Source: Streptomyces sp. E2N166
GTDB lineage: Bacteria; Actinomycetota; Actinomycetes; Streptomycetales; Streptomycetaceae
Direction of reading: 5' to 3'
DNA length: 64,000 bases
Assembly: GCF_003671715.1 (NCBI RefSeq)
Contig: NZ_RAIF01000012.1
Coordinates: forward strand, 723,879 to 787,878
The position numbers and the translations under genes were made by a program. The notes beneath the pieces are model-generated. The model did no database searches and was not told the DNA's origin. It saw only the letters and a list, made by a program, of their open reading frames with translations. Within the stretch, counting starts at the first letter, position 1. Each line of letters opens with the position of its first letter. Positions 26,955 through 34,777 of the stretch are shown piece after piece.

Positions 26955-27961
26955 GCGGCGTTCTCTTTGCTGGGCATGAGTTCGTCAAGAAGGGCGAGGG
27001 CGCGGCGGTGGGCGACGATCGTGGAGGCGGTCTCCATGTACCGGTCGCGCTGCTCGAAGGCTTCTTTGGCTTCGGCGCGGGTCTTGGCGTAGTCGTCGTC
27101 CGGGGCGAGGGAGTCGGCGCAGCCGATGAGGCAGCGCGGGCCGAGGTCCCAGATGATCGCGTTGACGGCGGCGCACCCAGCGGACAGCGAATCGACGTCG
27201 TTGCCGTACCAGTGGAAGTCGTGGGTGTTGAGGTCGAGATCGCGCAGGCGCTGGGCGACGGAGCGGAACATCGTGCCGGAGCCAACGGCGGGTTCGCGGA
27301 AGGACATGCCGGGCTGGGCAAAGTCCTTGTCCACGGTCATGTTGGCGAGCAGGTCGGTGACGCACGCCGGCGTGTGGTACTCGCCGCGCCACTTCTTGTC
27401 GCTCTTGTGGCGGAGACCAGTGAGCAGAGGGCTGAGGACGTCGGCCTCGGAGCGGCGCCAGGGGTCGTCGTGGCCGGTGAGGTCCATCAGACCGGTGTTG
27501 ATGGCAGCGCGGGTGACGGCATGGACGGCGCGGAGCTGCTGCTTGTCGGGGTCGGGGTTCCAGGCCCAGTCGTGCAGGCGTATCGCACGGTTGATCAGGT
27601 CGGGGCGCTTGGTCCAGTGGCCGAGGTAGATCTCCTTGAGGAGCTGCGGGAGTTCTTCGGGCTTGAGGTTGAGCACCCAGTCCGCCAGGCCGGGGACGTT
27701 GCGGAGCAGCGAGAGCCCGGCAACGGTGCCGAGGGGGACGTCGATGCTGCTGCCGCCGGAGGACTGGTACCAGGCGTCGAGGACGTTCTCCGCGATCTTG
27801 CGGGCGTGCTCGTGCGGGTCGCGCGGGGCTGCGTAGCGGCGGGCGGTGACCTTGCCGGTGGGGCGGGTCTTGGACTTGGCCGGGGGCTTCTTCGCCCACG
27901 ACGGCGCGGGTCGCGCGGCGGTTGCCGGGGCTGCCGCGCGGGGCAAGAAGTCATCGGACAT
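26951..27961 (-). CDS. N6-adenine methylase-like protein lacking a visible catalytic NPPY
   Basis: A 336-residue protein. Residues about 190-260 have the AdoMet-binding motif of HsdM-type methylases (FREPAVGSGTMF) preceded by the typical GEYHTPACVTDLLANM. The catalytic motif IV (N/D-PP-Y/F) is not found; the protein ends soon after GNDVDSLSAGCAAVNAIIWD and IGCADSL. Such shortened forms are frequent in Streptomyces phages and plasmids. The start at ATG 27961 is preferred (GAAAGGA 7 nt upstream) over the in-frame codon at 27991. Enzymatic activity is doubtful. Confidence 0.65.
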   Translation of the reverse strand: MSDDFLPRAAAPATAARPAPSWAKKPPAKSKTRPTGKVTARRYAAPRDPHEHARKIAENVLDAWYQSSGGSSIDVPLGTVAGLSLLRNVPGLADWVLNLKPEELPQLLKEIYLGHWTKRPDLINRAIRLHDWAWNPDPDKQQLRAVHAVTRAAINTGLMDLTGHDDPWRRSEADVLSPLLTGLRHKSDKKWRGEYHTPACVTDLLANMTVDKDFAQPGMSFREPAVGSGTMFRSVAQRLRDLDLNTHDFHWYGNDVDSLSAGCAAVNAIIWDLGPRCLIGCADSLAPDDDYAKTRAEAKEAFEQRDRYMETASTIVAHRRALALLDELMPSKENAA

Positions 27962-27994
27962 GACGGCGGGTTCCTTTCTGCGGGCGCGCATGAA

Positions 27995-28028
27995 GCCGCC
28001 CCGGTTCGCAGGGCGCGGCCGGGGCGGC
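27995..28028 (-). terminator. Intergenic hairpin
   Basis: Perfect 10-bp arms GCCGCCCCGG / CCGGGGCGGC between the gene ending at 28053 and the methylase-like gene starting at 27961. Confidence 0.4.
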
Positions 28029-28052
28029 GTGTGGATGAGGTGAGGAGCCGGG

Positions 28053-28355
28053 TCAGCCGGTCTGCTGGAGATCCCGGAGAGTGGCGAAGATGCCGCGGAC
28101 CTCGACGGCGTAGGCGGCTTCGGGGAAGCCGGCCTGGCGCAGGCCGCTGATGAGGAACATCAGGGCTGCCTCGTCGGGGTCCATGTCACCGATGAGCTGG
28201 GCGAAGCTGGTGTCGCGCAGCTCGTCGGGGCGGTGCTCGTAGCCGACGCGGAGGGTCTGCTCGATGTCGGCGAGGGTCGCTGCGGTCTGCTCGTCGGTGA
28301 GGCCGAGCAGCGCGGACCAGGCCGCCAGGGTGTCGTCGTCAACGGGGAGTTTCAT
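28053..28355 (-). CDS. Unknown 100-residue phage-type protein
   Basis: An acidic, helical product (WSALLGLTDEQTAATLADIEQ; then MDPDEAALMFLISGLRQAGFPE) with no recognised domain. ATG 28355 was chosen because GAAAGG lies about 10 nt upstream; the frame is open further but reads as low-complexity Pro/Arg. It is flanked by strong hairpins on both sides, so it may be expressed as a single unit. Confidence 0.55.
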   Translation of the reverse strand: MKLPVDDDTLAAWSALLGLTDEQTAATLADIEQTLRVGYEHRPDELRDTSFAQLIGDMDPDEAALMFLISGLRQAGFPEAAYAVEVRGIFATLRDLQQTG

Positions 28356-28376
28356 GGGCTGGTGCCTTTCTGGGAG

Positions 28377-28414
28377 GCCCGTGCCCGGCCGCGCGGGGCA
28401 GGCCGGGCACGGGC
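28377..28414 (-). terminator. Strong intergenic hairpin
   Basis: Perfect 13-bp arms GCCCGTGCCCGGC / GCCGGGCACGGGC with a 12-nt loop, between the genes ending at 28424 and starting at 28355. Confidence 0.5.
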
Positions 28415-28423
28415 GGGGAGGGG

Positions 28424-29062
28424 TCAGGCGGCCGGGACGGTGGGGAAGGGGTTGTGCCTGTGGTCCGGGTGGCAGGCGGCGTACAGGCCTCCGGGGAGGC
28501 GTTCGGTGATGACGCCCCATCCGGCCCAGCGCATGACGGCGAGGTAGCCGAGGTCTCCGCCTGCGAAGCCGGTACGGCCCTTGGCGCCGGGGTCGGGGGC
28601 GATGAACACCCAGCCGGGCAGGTCGCCGGTGTCGTCGGGTAGGACCTGGAAGCCGGGGCGGAGTTCATGGACGCCGTCGGTGTGGATGGGCGGCAGTCCG
28701 GCGGCGGTCAGGATGCGTACGGCGGCCTGGACGTGCGGGTGGCCGTGGCATTCGGGCAGGGTGCCGACTCCGGTGTGGAGGGGCCGCTCGTACGGGAGGC
28801 GGCCGACGGCGGCCTTGTAGATGTCCATGAGGAGTTGGGCGTCGTCGCGGCGGCCGGCGTGGCGCATGGCGAGGTTCGCGACGATGGCGATGGAGTGCCG
28901 GTCCTGGGTGAACAGGCGGCGGAACTGGTCGAGGGTCATGCCGGTGGTCACCTGCACGTGGGCGAAGGTGCGTGAGGCGAAGCGGACGGCGTGGGCGACG
29001 TGTTCGGGGTCGAGCCCTATTTCGTGGGCGAGTTGCTGGACTCCGGGCGAGTAGTCGGTCAT
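28424..29062 (-). CDS. Unknown phage-type protein with hairpin/CCTCTTGGAGA leader
   Basis: A 212-residue protein. The N-terminal 75 residues are helical (VQQLAHEIGLDPEHVAHAVRFA, then MTLDQFRRLFTQDRHS). The C-terminal 100 residues contain beta-strand-like stretches (GWVFIAPDPGAKGRTGFAGG; WAGWGVITERLPGGLYAA). No family is recognised. The ribosome binding site is the conserved CCTCTTGGAGA leader, 4 nt before ATG, which fixes the start. Confidence 0.6.
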   Translation of the reverse strand: MTDYSPGVQQLAHEIGLDPEHVAHAVRFASRTFAHVQVTTGMTLDQFRRLFTQDRHSIAIVANLAMRHAGRRDDAQLLMDIYKAAVGRLPYERPLHTGVGTLPECHGHPHVQAAVRILTAAGLPPIHTDGVHELRPGFQVLPDDTGDLPGWVFIAPDPGAKGRTGFAGGDLGYLAVMRWAGWGVITERLPGGLYAACHPDHRHNPFPTVPAA

Positions 29063-29066
29063 TGGG

Positions 29067-29121
29067 TCTCCAAGAGGCGCTTGCGCGTATGGGTGCGCCC
29101 CCGGCGGTGGGCCGGGGGCGC
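29067..29121 (-). promoter_or_regulatory. Start-associated leader 1: hairpin plus CCTCTTGGAGA
   Basis: On the minus strand a perfect 11-bp hairpin (29095-29121, arms GCGCCCCCGGC / GCCGGGGGCGC) is followed 17 nt later by CCTCTTGGAGA (29067-29077), then the start codon. One of seven such units in the phage block. The hairpin may also terminate the cysteine-rich peptide transcript. Confidence 0.6.
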
Positions 29122-29147
29122 GGGGTGCTGCTGGGGTTCGGGGATGG

Positions 29148-29240
29148 TTAGCGGCGTCCGCCGCATCCGGCGTGGCCGCAGCCGCCGCAGAAGCCGCCGC
29201 TGTTGCACTCGCAGCCGCATCCGTGGTTCTGGGTTTCCAT
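29148..29240 (-). CDS. 30-residue Cys/Gly-rich peptide
   Basis: A tiny ORF with AAGGGGA 7 nt before ATG and its own AT-rich promoter upstream. Of 30 residues, six are Cys (8, 10, 12, 18, 21, 26) and about eleven are Gly; the sequence opens METQNHGCGCEC and ends in GGRR. No hydrophobic helix. The Cys spacing (CxCxC, then CxxC) could bind metal or form disulfides. No known family is recognised. Promoter, palindrome, ribosome binding site and terminator-like hairpin around it argue that it is a real gene. Confidence 0.6.
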   Translation of the reverse strand: METQNHGCGCECNSGGFCGGCGHAGCGGRR

Positions 29241-29256
29241 TCCAATTCCCCTTCCC

Positions 29257-29275
29257 ATTCGGGCGTTTCCCGAAT
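29257..29275. promoter_or_regulatory. Palindrome between promoter and Cys-rich peptide gene
   Basis: ATTCGGG / CCCGAAT arms (7 bp, perfect) with a 5-nt spacer, just downstream of the predicted transcription start. Could be an operator or a leader hairpin. Confidence 0.4.
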
Positions 29276-29286
29276 TCCCTACTTAT

Positions 29287-29314
29287 ATCTTAATGGCAAA
29301 TACCCCAGAAGCAA
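29287..29314 (-). promoter_or_regulatory. AT-rich promoter of the Cys-rich peptide gene
   Basis: On the minus strand TTGCTT, a 16-nt spacer and TAAGAT, inside the shared sequence TAAGATATAAG (complement of 29282-29292). The AT content stands out sharply from the surroundings. The same core is at 35816 and 39801. Confidence 0.55.
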
Positions 29315-29359
29315 GATACACCCAACTGAATGCGCATTTAATTTCCGCAATTCAATTCC

Positions 29360-29989
29360 CTAATTCGCGGCTGCTGGAATGAGGTCGGGCCAGCGGACGG
29401 CCTCCAGCGCGCGGCGGTGCGAGTCGGGCACGGGCACGGTCGGGTAGCCGAGCCAGTCGAGTCCCATCGCGGCGAGGATCGTGGCGTCCGCCTGGTCGTA
29501 GCGGCCCGGCCCCTCACACGGGACGCCGTACCGCTCGACAGCCACCGAGCGCACCATGCCCTTCGCGATGCGGGCCCGGTCCTTGCGCGGGAAGTCCTGG
29601 GCCGGGTTCGCCCGGCCGGTCGCGTAGATCGTGCGCCCGTGCGGGGTTACGACGGCATACGGGATGCGGTGGCGCCACAGGTACTGGGTGACCAGCCACC
29701 ACAGCCCGGCCAGCTCGTGGTGCCCGGCCTGCCCACCCTGGGCATACGCGGCGCCCTCGACGACCACCAGGTCCGCGCCATCCTTCACGCTCAGCGCGAC
29801 AGCCGCGACCAGCCAGTCCAGCCGCTCGTGGCTGCGGCGGCGGCCGGGCCGGTAGGCGCGCGCCCAGTCCGTGCCTGCGATGCCGGTCGAGGTCAGCGAC
29901 AGGTCGAGACCGACAACACGCGGCTGCCACTCCCCTTTCTCCTGGACACTCGGCAGGGTCACCGGGGCGCTTTGAAGTTCGGCGGTCAC
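29360..29989 (-). CDS. RuvC-like Holliday junction nuclease
   Basis: A 209-residue protein with the RNase H-like fold of RuvC. Acidic positions are Asp29 in VVGLDLSLTSTG, the Glu in LVVVEGAAY, and the Asp pair in YDQADATILAAMG near the end. Phage RuvC-like resolvases process recombination intermediates and packaging-branch DNA. GTG start overlaps the stop of the upstream gene (GTGA), so the two are coupled. It fits with RecT and the exonuclease in the same block. Confidence 0.75.
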   Translation of the reverse strand: MTAELQSAPVTLPSVQEKGEWQPRVVGLDLSLTSTGIAGTDWARAYRPGRRRSHERLDWLVAAVALSVKDGADLVVVEGAAYAQGGQAGHHELAGLWWLVTQYLWRHRIPYAVVTPHGRTIYATGRANPAQDFPRKDRARIAKGMVRSVAVERYGVPCEGPGRYDQADATILAAMGLDWLGYPTVPVPDSHRRALEAVRWPDLIPAAAN

Positions 29990-30486
29990 CGATCACCCTC
30001 GCCGGTTGCCGCGCGATGGTCGGTGATAAGCCGGTTCGCCTCAGCCATGGCCGCGGTCTTGGCGCGGGCCGTCCACTCGCCGTCATAACTGCCGGGCGGC
30101 CCCCACAGATACCAGCCGGTGTCGTAGTAGCCGTCCTTCGGATTCCTGCGACGGTAGCTCAGTTCCCACCAGCCATCGCGCCAGCGCCACAGGCGCTTCG
30201 CGTCCGGGTCGGGCACCCAGCCGGCACGCTCGGCCAGGGCCTGGAAACGCGCCACGTCGGTGCGCAGCATCGCCGCTTCGGCGGCGGCGTCCAGGTCGCG
30301 CGGAGCGGTGCACTCGTCACCGCCCGCCTGATGCCCGGGCACGGAGGGGCGAAGGCCGAGCTGCCGCACGGCCTCGTCCCTCTGGCGCGCGACGCGCCGT
30401 AGCAGACGGGCCGCGCCAACCAGACCCCGCTCCTCCAGCCACTTCGCCGTGGCGTCGATCTCGACGCCCACGGGACAGTCGTTCAT
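29986..30486 (-). CDS. Unknown phage-type protein
   Basis: A 166-residue protein. Helical first half; the second half contains many aromatic residues (LWRWRDGWWELSYRRRNP; YYDTGWYLWGPPGSYDGEW). No family is recognised. AAGGAG lies 7 nt before ATG, and its stop overlaps the RuvC-like start. Confidence 0.55.
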   Translation of the reverse strand: MNDCPVGVEIDATAKWLEERGLVGAARLLRRVARQRDEAVRQLGLRPSVPGHQAGGDECTAPRDLDAAAEAAMLRTDVARFQALAERAGWVPDPDAKRLWRWRDGWWELSYRRRNPKDGYYDTGWYLWGPPGSYDGEWTARAKTAAMAEANRLITDHRAATGEGDR

Positions 30487-30502
30487 CTCGAACTCCTTCG
30501 GC

Positions 30503-30534
30503 GGGGCCGTCCCAGCGCGCTCCGGGACGGCCCC
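30503..30534 (-). terminator. Hairpin after the HU gene
   Basis: Perfect 11-bp arms GGGGCCGTCCC / GGGACGGCCCC, 15 nt past the stop of the HU-like gene. Confidence 0.5.
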
Positions 30535-30548
30535 TGGTGTGCAGCGGG

Positions 30549-30890
30549 TTACGGGCGGGCGACCTTGGGGGACTTGGGGTCCTTCTGGATGCAGTTGCCG
30601 GACTCGGGCATGGCCCGGCGGCCCGCCACGAGGTCCTTGAACCGGGCGCCGGGGCGGAACTTCACGACCCGGCGCTCGGCCACCTCCACCGGCTCACCGG
30701 TCTGCGGGTTGCGAGCGGTACGGGCCGGGCGCACCTCGGGGGTTAGGCTGCCGAAGCCGGTGACGGAGACGACTTCACCGGCGGTGACGGCGCGGACTAT
30801 CGCGTCGAGCGCGGCCTCCACGGCGTCGGCCGCCTGAGCGCGGTTGCCGGTCGTCTTCGCCACGGCCTGGATGAGCTGGGCCTTGTTCAC
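30549..30890 (-). CDS. HU-family DNA-binding protein
   Basis: A 113-residue protein. It begins MNKAQLIQAVAKTTG and contains the HU/IHF dimerisation helices, GFGSLTPEVRPARTARNPQTGE (the beta-arm with its Pro tip) and the C-terminal FRPGARFKDLV. A 20-residue extension follows. The GTG start (30890) is set by homology and AAAGGAAA upstream. Phage HU proteins organise replicating DNA. A long leader (about 130 nt) separates it from the AGATAGGTGACATT site at 31030. Confidence 0.85.
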   Translation of the reverse strand: MNKAQLIQAVAKTTGNRAQAADAVEAALDAIVRAVTAGEVVSVTGFGSLTPEVRPARTARNPQTGEPVEVAERRVVKFRPGARFKDLVAGRRAMPESGNCIQKDPKSPKVARP

Positions 30891-31029
30891 AGGGGTTTCC
30901 TTTCGATTCGACTGGGCCGCAGGAGTCGAGGGACGGGCGCGCCACGCGGCGGGCCACGGGTTCAGTCCGTAGCCGGGGTCCGCGATCTGGCCGCACACCG
31001 GAGCACGGGAGCACACAACATGATTCATG

Positions 31030-31043
31030 AATGTCACCTATCT
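31030..31043 (-). promoter_or_regulatory. AGATAGGTGACATT site, copy 1
   Basis: One of three exact 14-bp sites in the phage block, all in the same orientation and upstream of minus-strand genes; this one precedes the HU gene. Asymmetric, so either part of a promoter or a stoperator-like binding site. Confidence 0.5.
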
Positions 31044-31047
31044 CGAC

Positions 31048-31857
31048 TCAGTCGGGCAGGCGGACGAGGAATTTGCCGACCGCGAGCACCTGGGAGATGG
31101 GCAGGGTGATGGCCGCGTAGTCGGCCGAGATCAACCACGGCTCCTCGCCGGAGCGGGGCCGGGCGGGCACGAGCCACTCCGTAGCCGTCCAGTCCGCGTA
31201 GCGCGCCCCGACCTCGAGGAACTGCCCGGCGAAGAGGAACAGGCGGGTGCGCAGCGACGAGGACCATCCCTCGCCCGGCACCGGGCCGTCCCAGCCGTGC
31301 GGGGTCTGGAGGCCGAGGAAGTCGGGTCCGGCGGTCACCAGAGTGCCCACCGGCCCAAGGGAGCGGAACTCGATCGCCTCGCCGTAGCCGCCGGCGTTCA
31401 GCCACCGGGACAGGTCGTCGGCGCTGAGCTGTACGGGGCGCCCCTGCGCCAGCGGGTGGTCGCGAGCGTCGAGCACCAGGCGCAGCAGGGCGCGCCACGG
31501 CAGGCGGCCGACGTGGGGTGCGGCGGGGACGGTGAGCTGAGCGAGGCCCTCGGTGAAGCGAAGCAGCTGGTGGCCCCGGCTGGTGACGTGCTCGACGGTG
31601 ACGGCGTCGGACGACTCCAGCCAGCCGCGCAGCGCGGTGGCGTCGTCGTAGCCGACGGGGGCCGTCCACACGTCACCCGCGACGGGAGTGCGGGCGACGG
31701 CGAGCGTCCGGTCGCTGCACGCGACGACATGGAGGTGGCGGGGGGTGCAGTCGAGGACTAGGGCGTCGAGGTCGTTGGCGTCCTCGTCTGCCTGAAAGCG
31801 GTGCGGGGCGGCCTGGTCGAGGATGGCCGCCAGGTCGCGGGCCTTGATGGTGAACAT
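31048..31857 (-). CDS. Unknown phage protein, possibly sliding-clamp-like
   Basis: A 269-residue protein. The opening MFTIKARDLAAILDQAAP and LDALVLDCTPRHLHVVACSDRTLAVARTPV echo the first domain of DnaN-type clamps (a helix, then strands with a DG/ACSD turn), and a similar pattern recurs in the second half. The length is about two thirds of a bacterial beta clamp. This resemblance is weak; no other family is recognised. The replication-type context makes a clamp-like role reasonable. Confidence 0.45.
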   Translation of the reverse strand: MFTIKARDLAAILDQAAPHRFQADEDANDLDALVLDCTPRHLHVVACSDRTLAVARTPVAGDVWTAPVGYDDATALRGWLESSDAVTVEHVTSRGHQLLRFTEGLAQLTVPAAPHVGRLPWRALLRLVLDARDHPLAQGRPVQLSADDLSRWLNAGGYGEAIEFRSLGPVGTLVTAGPDFLGLQTPHGWDGPVPGEGWSSSLRTRLFLFAGQFLEVGARYADWTATEWLVPARPRSGEEPWLISADYAAITLPISQVLAVGKFLVRLPD

Positions 31858-31890
31858 GGTGTGTCTCCACAGGAGTTGTAGGGGTGGTGA

Positions 31891-32301
31891 TCAGGAGCCG
31901 GAGGCGCGCTTGCGGGCCCGGCGAGCCTGCTGGGCGAGCCGTCCGGCCTCCAGGCACAGGGAGCAAGCGCGCTCCCCGCGCCGGTTGTGGGCACGGGCAC
32001 CGGCTTCGGTGCCGTGGGTGATCGGGCGTCGGCCGCGCTCGCGCAGTTCGGCGGGCTGAGCGCCCTCGCAGGTCGCGAGGACCTGCCCGTTGTGCCAGAG
32101 CCGCCCGCCGCACACGCCGTCGAACAGGCTCGTGCTCGGCAGGACCAGGTCGATGCACTGCGACCGGAACGGGCAGCCTTGGCAGGCCGCGAGGAGGCAG
32201 AGGACCAGCGGCTCCGTCAGGGCTTCGGCCACCGTCTCCTCGGACGTGAAGCGGGCGTCCCCGGCGCAGGGGGCCTGGGCGACCCACCCGTTGCCGCTCA
32301 T
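31891..32301 (-). CDS. WhiB-like iron-sulfur regulator
   Basis: A 136-residue protein. Four Cys in the WhiB pattern: Cys12, Cys40, Cys43 and Cys49 (C-x27-C-x2-C-x5-C), expected to hold a 4Fe-4S cluster. The usual G-V/I-W-G-G turn reads GVCGGRLW, so the Trp is replaced by Cys. A basic C-terminal tail (RRARKR) suits DNA binding; a further CSLC pair lies just before it. Phage WhiB proteins can interfere with host WhiB2 and septation, as known for mycobacteriophage TM4. ATG 32301 begins the conserved region. Confidence 0.75.
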   Translation of the reverse strand: MSGNGWVAQAPCAGDARFTSEETVAEALTEPLVLCLLAACQGCPFRSQCIDLVLPSTSLFDGVCGGRLWHNGQVLATCEGAQPAELRERGRRPITHGTEAGARAHNRRGERACSLCLEAGRLAQQARRARKRASGS

Positions 32302-32320
32302 CTGCTCCTCCTCCCGTGGG

Positions 32321-33046
32321 CTAGGCGGTCGGCGGCAGCGGCATCAGGCGGACCTGATCGCTGACGCTGGAGCCATGGGGATGGGCGAAGCCGCGCGGTA
32401 CCGGCATCAGGTGACGGTCGGCCAGCGGCGGGAGGAGAAAGACCTGTGCCACGAGGCGCGTGAGGGCGTCGTCGCACGCGTTGCTGAGCCGGGGCCGGAC
32501 TACAGGGGCGGGCGCGTCGCCGTCCGCCTGCTCCTCGATGACCCCGACGACACGACCCCCGCCTGCGCGGCCGTCCACGACGACCGCCGTCGCCGCAGGG
32601 TGGTGCCCGCGTATCAGCTCGGCTACACGGGCCGCGCGGTCGACCGGGGGCAGCTCCAGAAGCCAACTGCCGTCCATGCCCGTGTTGCGATGCACGAGCG
32701 CCCAGGCCGGTGAAGTCGGGGGCAGGAGCGCGTACTCGGCGTCCAGGGTGATGTCCGAGTCAATCTCGTTGAGCGGATGCCCGGCCTGGGTGCCGTCCCA
32801 CAGCCAGGGGCACGCTCCCAGCGGGCTCGGCTGCTCGCCGAGCACGCCGTAGACGGAGACGGCGCGGTCTTCGTCGCCGCGGTCGAAGGCCACGTAAGCG
32901 GCCTCGGGGCAGCGGGCACGGATCTTGGCCGCGAGGTGATCGATGATGGCCAGGCAGTGGGCTTGCTCGGCTCGGCGGAGCGCGAGCGACAGCTCCTCGC
33001 GCTGCTGAGCCAGGATGACCACCTGGTCATGTGCTGCCGGTGTCAT
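32321..33046 (-). CDS. Unknown phage-type protein
   Basis: A 241-residue protein with an N-terminal helix (VVILAQQREELSLALRRAEQAHCLAIIDHL), then mixed alpha/beta sequence. DSDITLDAEYALLPPTSPAWALVHRNTG is the best-conserved-looking stretch. No family is recognised. It lies between the C5-methylase and WhiB genes and is probably co-transcribed with them. Confidence 0.5.
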   Translation of the reverse strand: MTPAAHDQVVILAQQREELSLALRRAEQAHCLAIIDHLAAKIRARCPEAAYVAFDRGDEDRAVSVYGVLGEQPSPLGACPWLWDGTQAGHPLNEIDSDITLDAEYALLPPTSPAWALVHRNTGMDGSWLLELPPVDRAARVAELIRGHHPAATAVVVDGRAGGGRVVGVIEEQADGDAPAPVVRPRLSNACDDALTRLVAQVFLLPPLADRHLMPVPRGFAHPHGSSVSDQVRLMPLPPTA

Positions 33047-33079
33047 GGCAGGGGTGTCCCTTCTTCTTGGGGGATGGGG

Positions 33080-34570
33080 TCAGGCGAGGACGGGCTTGAG
33101 GCATTCGCCGATCCACCGGGCGACGTTGACGCTGACCGCGTTGCCGGCCTGCTGGGTCTGGGCGGCCTTAGAGCCGACAACCTCGTACGTCTCGGGGAAC
33201 CGCTGGGCTGATAGCTGCTCGCGGGGCTGCAACATGCGGAAGTAGCAGTCCTCGATGGCGGGCGCGGTCCGCACGATGGCCGCCGAGTCGCGGGTCGACA
33301 GGGTGTGCAGGGGCTCGCCCGCGGTCTTCGGCGCGGCCTTGCGGTACGGGATGACCAGCGTGTTACGGGCCCGGGTGCGGACGTTGCCGTCGGGCACGAC
33401 CAAGCCGTGGTGGCGGGCCGTGGCAATGGTGCTCAGCGGGGCGTCGATCGGCGCGGCGTCGCAGTTGTTGCGGAACTCCACGATGAACGGATCCACCGTG
33501 ACGAGGGCTTCGCTCTCCCGGGTGGTGCGGGTGCGCATCGGCTCCTCGATGGGCGAGGCCGTGTCGTTCCACGAGCCGCCGACCGGCACCAGCAGGGCTT
33601 CACCGAGCTTGGCCGTGCGGGTGGGCAGCGGCCGGGTGTGCGGGGCGAAGGCCCGGTCGGTGCCGTCCTTGCCGTGTGTGACGGTGACGACGGACGGCTC
33701 GTAGGGGAACTTCGTCAGTCCGGCCGCGATGCGGCGCATGGTGTTCGGCACCAGCGGGCGGGCGCGGTCTCCGATGCGCTGGCCGATGTTGTCCCACATG
33801 ATCACGTCGGAGGCGGGCCGGACGTACGGCTCCACCAGCGCGTGGCCACAGCGGCTGTTCGGGCAGCGGTAGTCGTACTGCTGCTGGTACTTGCCGACCT
33901 TCACCCGCAGGTCGCGCCAGCTCTGGCGTGCCTTGACGTCCCGCCCGCACTCGAAGCAGTACGCCAGCGGGCGCGGCGCGAGGTCCGGGCGGCGGATCCC
34001 GGCGAGGGTGAACACCACGTAAATCCGGTCGCGCCACTGCGGGGCGTAGGGGTTGGTCTCCGAGCCGATGTGTGCGGAGGACACGGAGACGATCTGCACC
34101 CGGTAGCCGAGCTTCTTCCCCGCGCGGATCCACTCGGGGAACAGGATCCAGTCGGTGACGAACTCGGGGACGTTTTCGACCACCACGCAGGGGAATCGTT
34201 TGGCCTCCATGGCGCGCAGCACGCACCAGGCGGTCACCCGGGTCATCTCGAAAGCCTCGGGCGGCAGTTCGCGCCACTGCTCCTCTTCCTCGAACAGCGC
34301 GTCCTGCACGGGGTCAGTGCGCTTCCTCCCGCCGGCGGGACTGATCTCGGTGCAAATGACCGAGGCCCACAGCACCAGGGCCTTCGGGAGCCAGCGCATG
34401 GGGTAGTTCTGGATGTCGGCACAGCGGGCCGCCGCATTCGGGTGGTTGAGCCCGAACGTGTCGACGGCGGTCTGCCAGTGGTTGATGCCGAGGATGGGTT
34501 CGAAACCGGCTTCCAACAGGCCGGTGGCATCTCCGCCCGCTCCACAGAGCAGGTGGATGGATCGGGGCAC
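33080..34570 (-). CDS. DNA (cytosine-5) methyltransferase
   Basis: A 496-residue C5-methylase. Motif I is LLCGAGGDATGLLEAGF. The catalytic Cys73 lies in SVICTEISPAGG rather than the usual PPCQ, a variant seen in phage enzymes. Motif VI is VVVENVP (Glu132), motif VIII is near QWRDRIYVVF, and motif X is QQAGNAVSVNVARW. A CxxC pair (CFECG, then CPNSRCG) in the middle suggests a zinc-binding insert. The GTG start follows the conserved leader by 9 nt. Phage methylases usually protect the genome from restriction, which is relevant beside the type IV enzyme at 16.2 kb. Confidence 0.85.
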   Translation of the reverse strand: MPRSIHLLCGAGGDATGLLEAGFEPILGINHWQTAVDTFGLNHPNAAARCADIQNYPMRWLPKALVLWASVICTEISPAGGRKRTDPVQDALFEEEEQWRELPPEAFEMTRVTAWCVLRAMEAKRFPCVVVENVPEFVTDWILFPEWIRAGKKLGYRVQIVSVSSAHIGSETNPYAPQWRDRIYVVFTLAGIRRPDLAPRPLAYCFECGRDVKARQSWRDLRVKVGKYQQQYDYRCPNSRCGHALVEPYVRPASDVIMWDNIGQRIGDRARPLVPNTMRRIAAGLTKFPYEPSVVTVTHGKDGTDRAFAPHTRPLPTRTAKLGEALLVPVGGSWNDTASPIEEPMRTRTTRESEALVTVDPFIVEFRNNCDAAPIDAPLSTIATARHHGLVVPDGNVRTRARNTLVIPYRKAAPKTAGEPLHTLSTRDSAAIVRTAPAIEDCYFRMLQPREQLSAQRFPETYEVVGSKAAQTQQAGNAVSVNVARWIGECLKPVLA

Positions 34571-34579
34571 GGTCTTAGG

Positions 34580-34620
34580 TCTCCAAGAGGCGGGGCCGCC
34601 CGGCCCGGCTGGGCCGGGCG
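34580..34620 (-). promoter_or_regulatory. Start-associated leader 2: hairpin plus CCTCTTGGAGA
   Basis: Hairpin 34597-34620 (arms CGCCCGGCCC / GGGCCGGGCG), 6 nt, then CCTCTTGGAGA at 34580-34590 and the methylase GTG. Confidence 0.6.
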
Positions 34621-34627
34621 ACCGTGG

Positions 34628-34735
34628 TCAGGACTCGTCGGAGGCGCGTAACGCGCGGTGGTGGCGGCTGTCCTCGATGCCGAGGGCGGTGAACCCCAGC
34701 AGTCCGAGGGCGCACACGATCAGCAGCCAGATCAC
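34628..34735 (-). CDS. 35-residue single-pass membrane peptide
   Basis: GTG ORF with a hydrophobic N-terminal helix (IWLLIVCALGLLGFTALG) and a polar, basic tail (EDSRHHRALRASDES). It fills the gap between the gene ending at 34778 and the leader hairpin of the methylase. The ribosome binding site is weak. Might be a small phage membrane protein. Confidence 0.4.
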   Translation of the reverse strand: MIWLLIVCALGLLGFTALGIEDSRHHRALRASDES

Positions 34736-34777
34736 CGGTCCGCGCCCCCGGTGGGGCGCGGTGCGCGGCGCGGCCGG

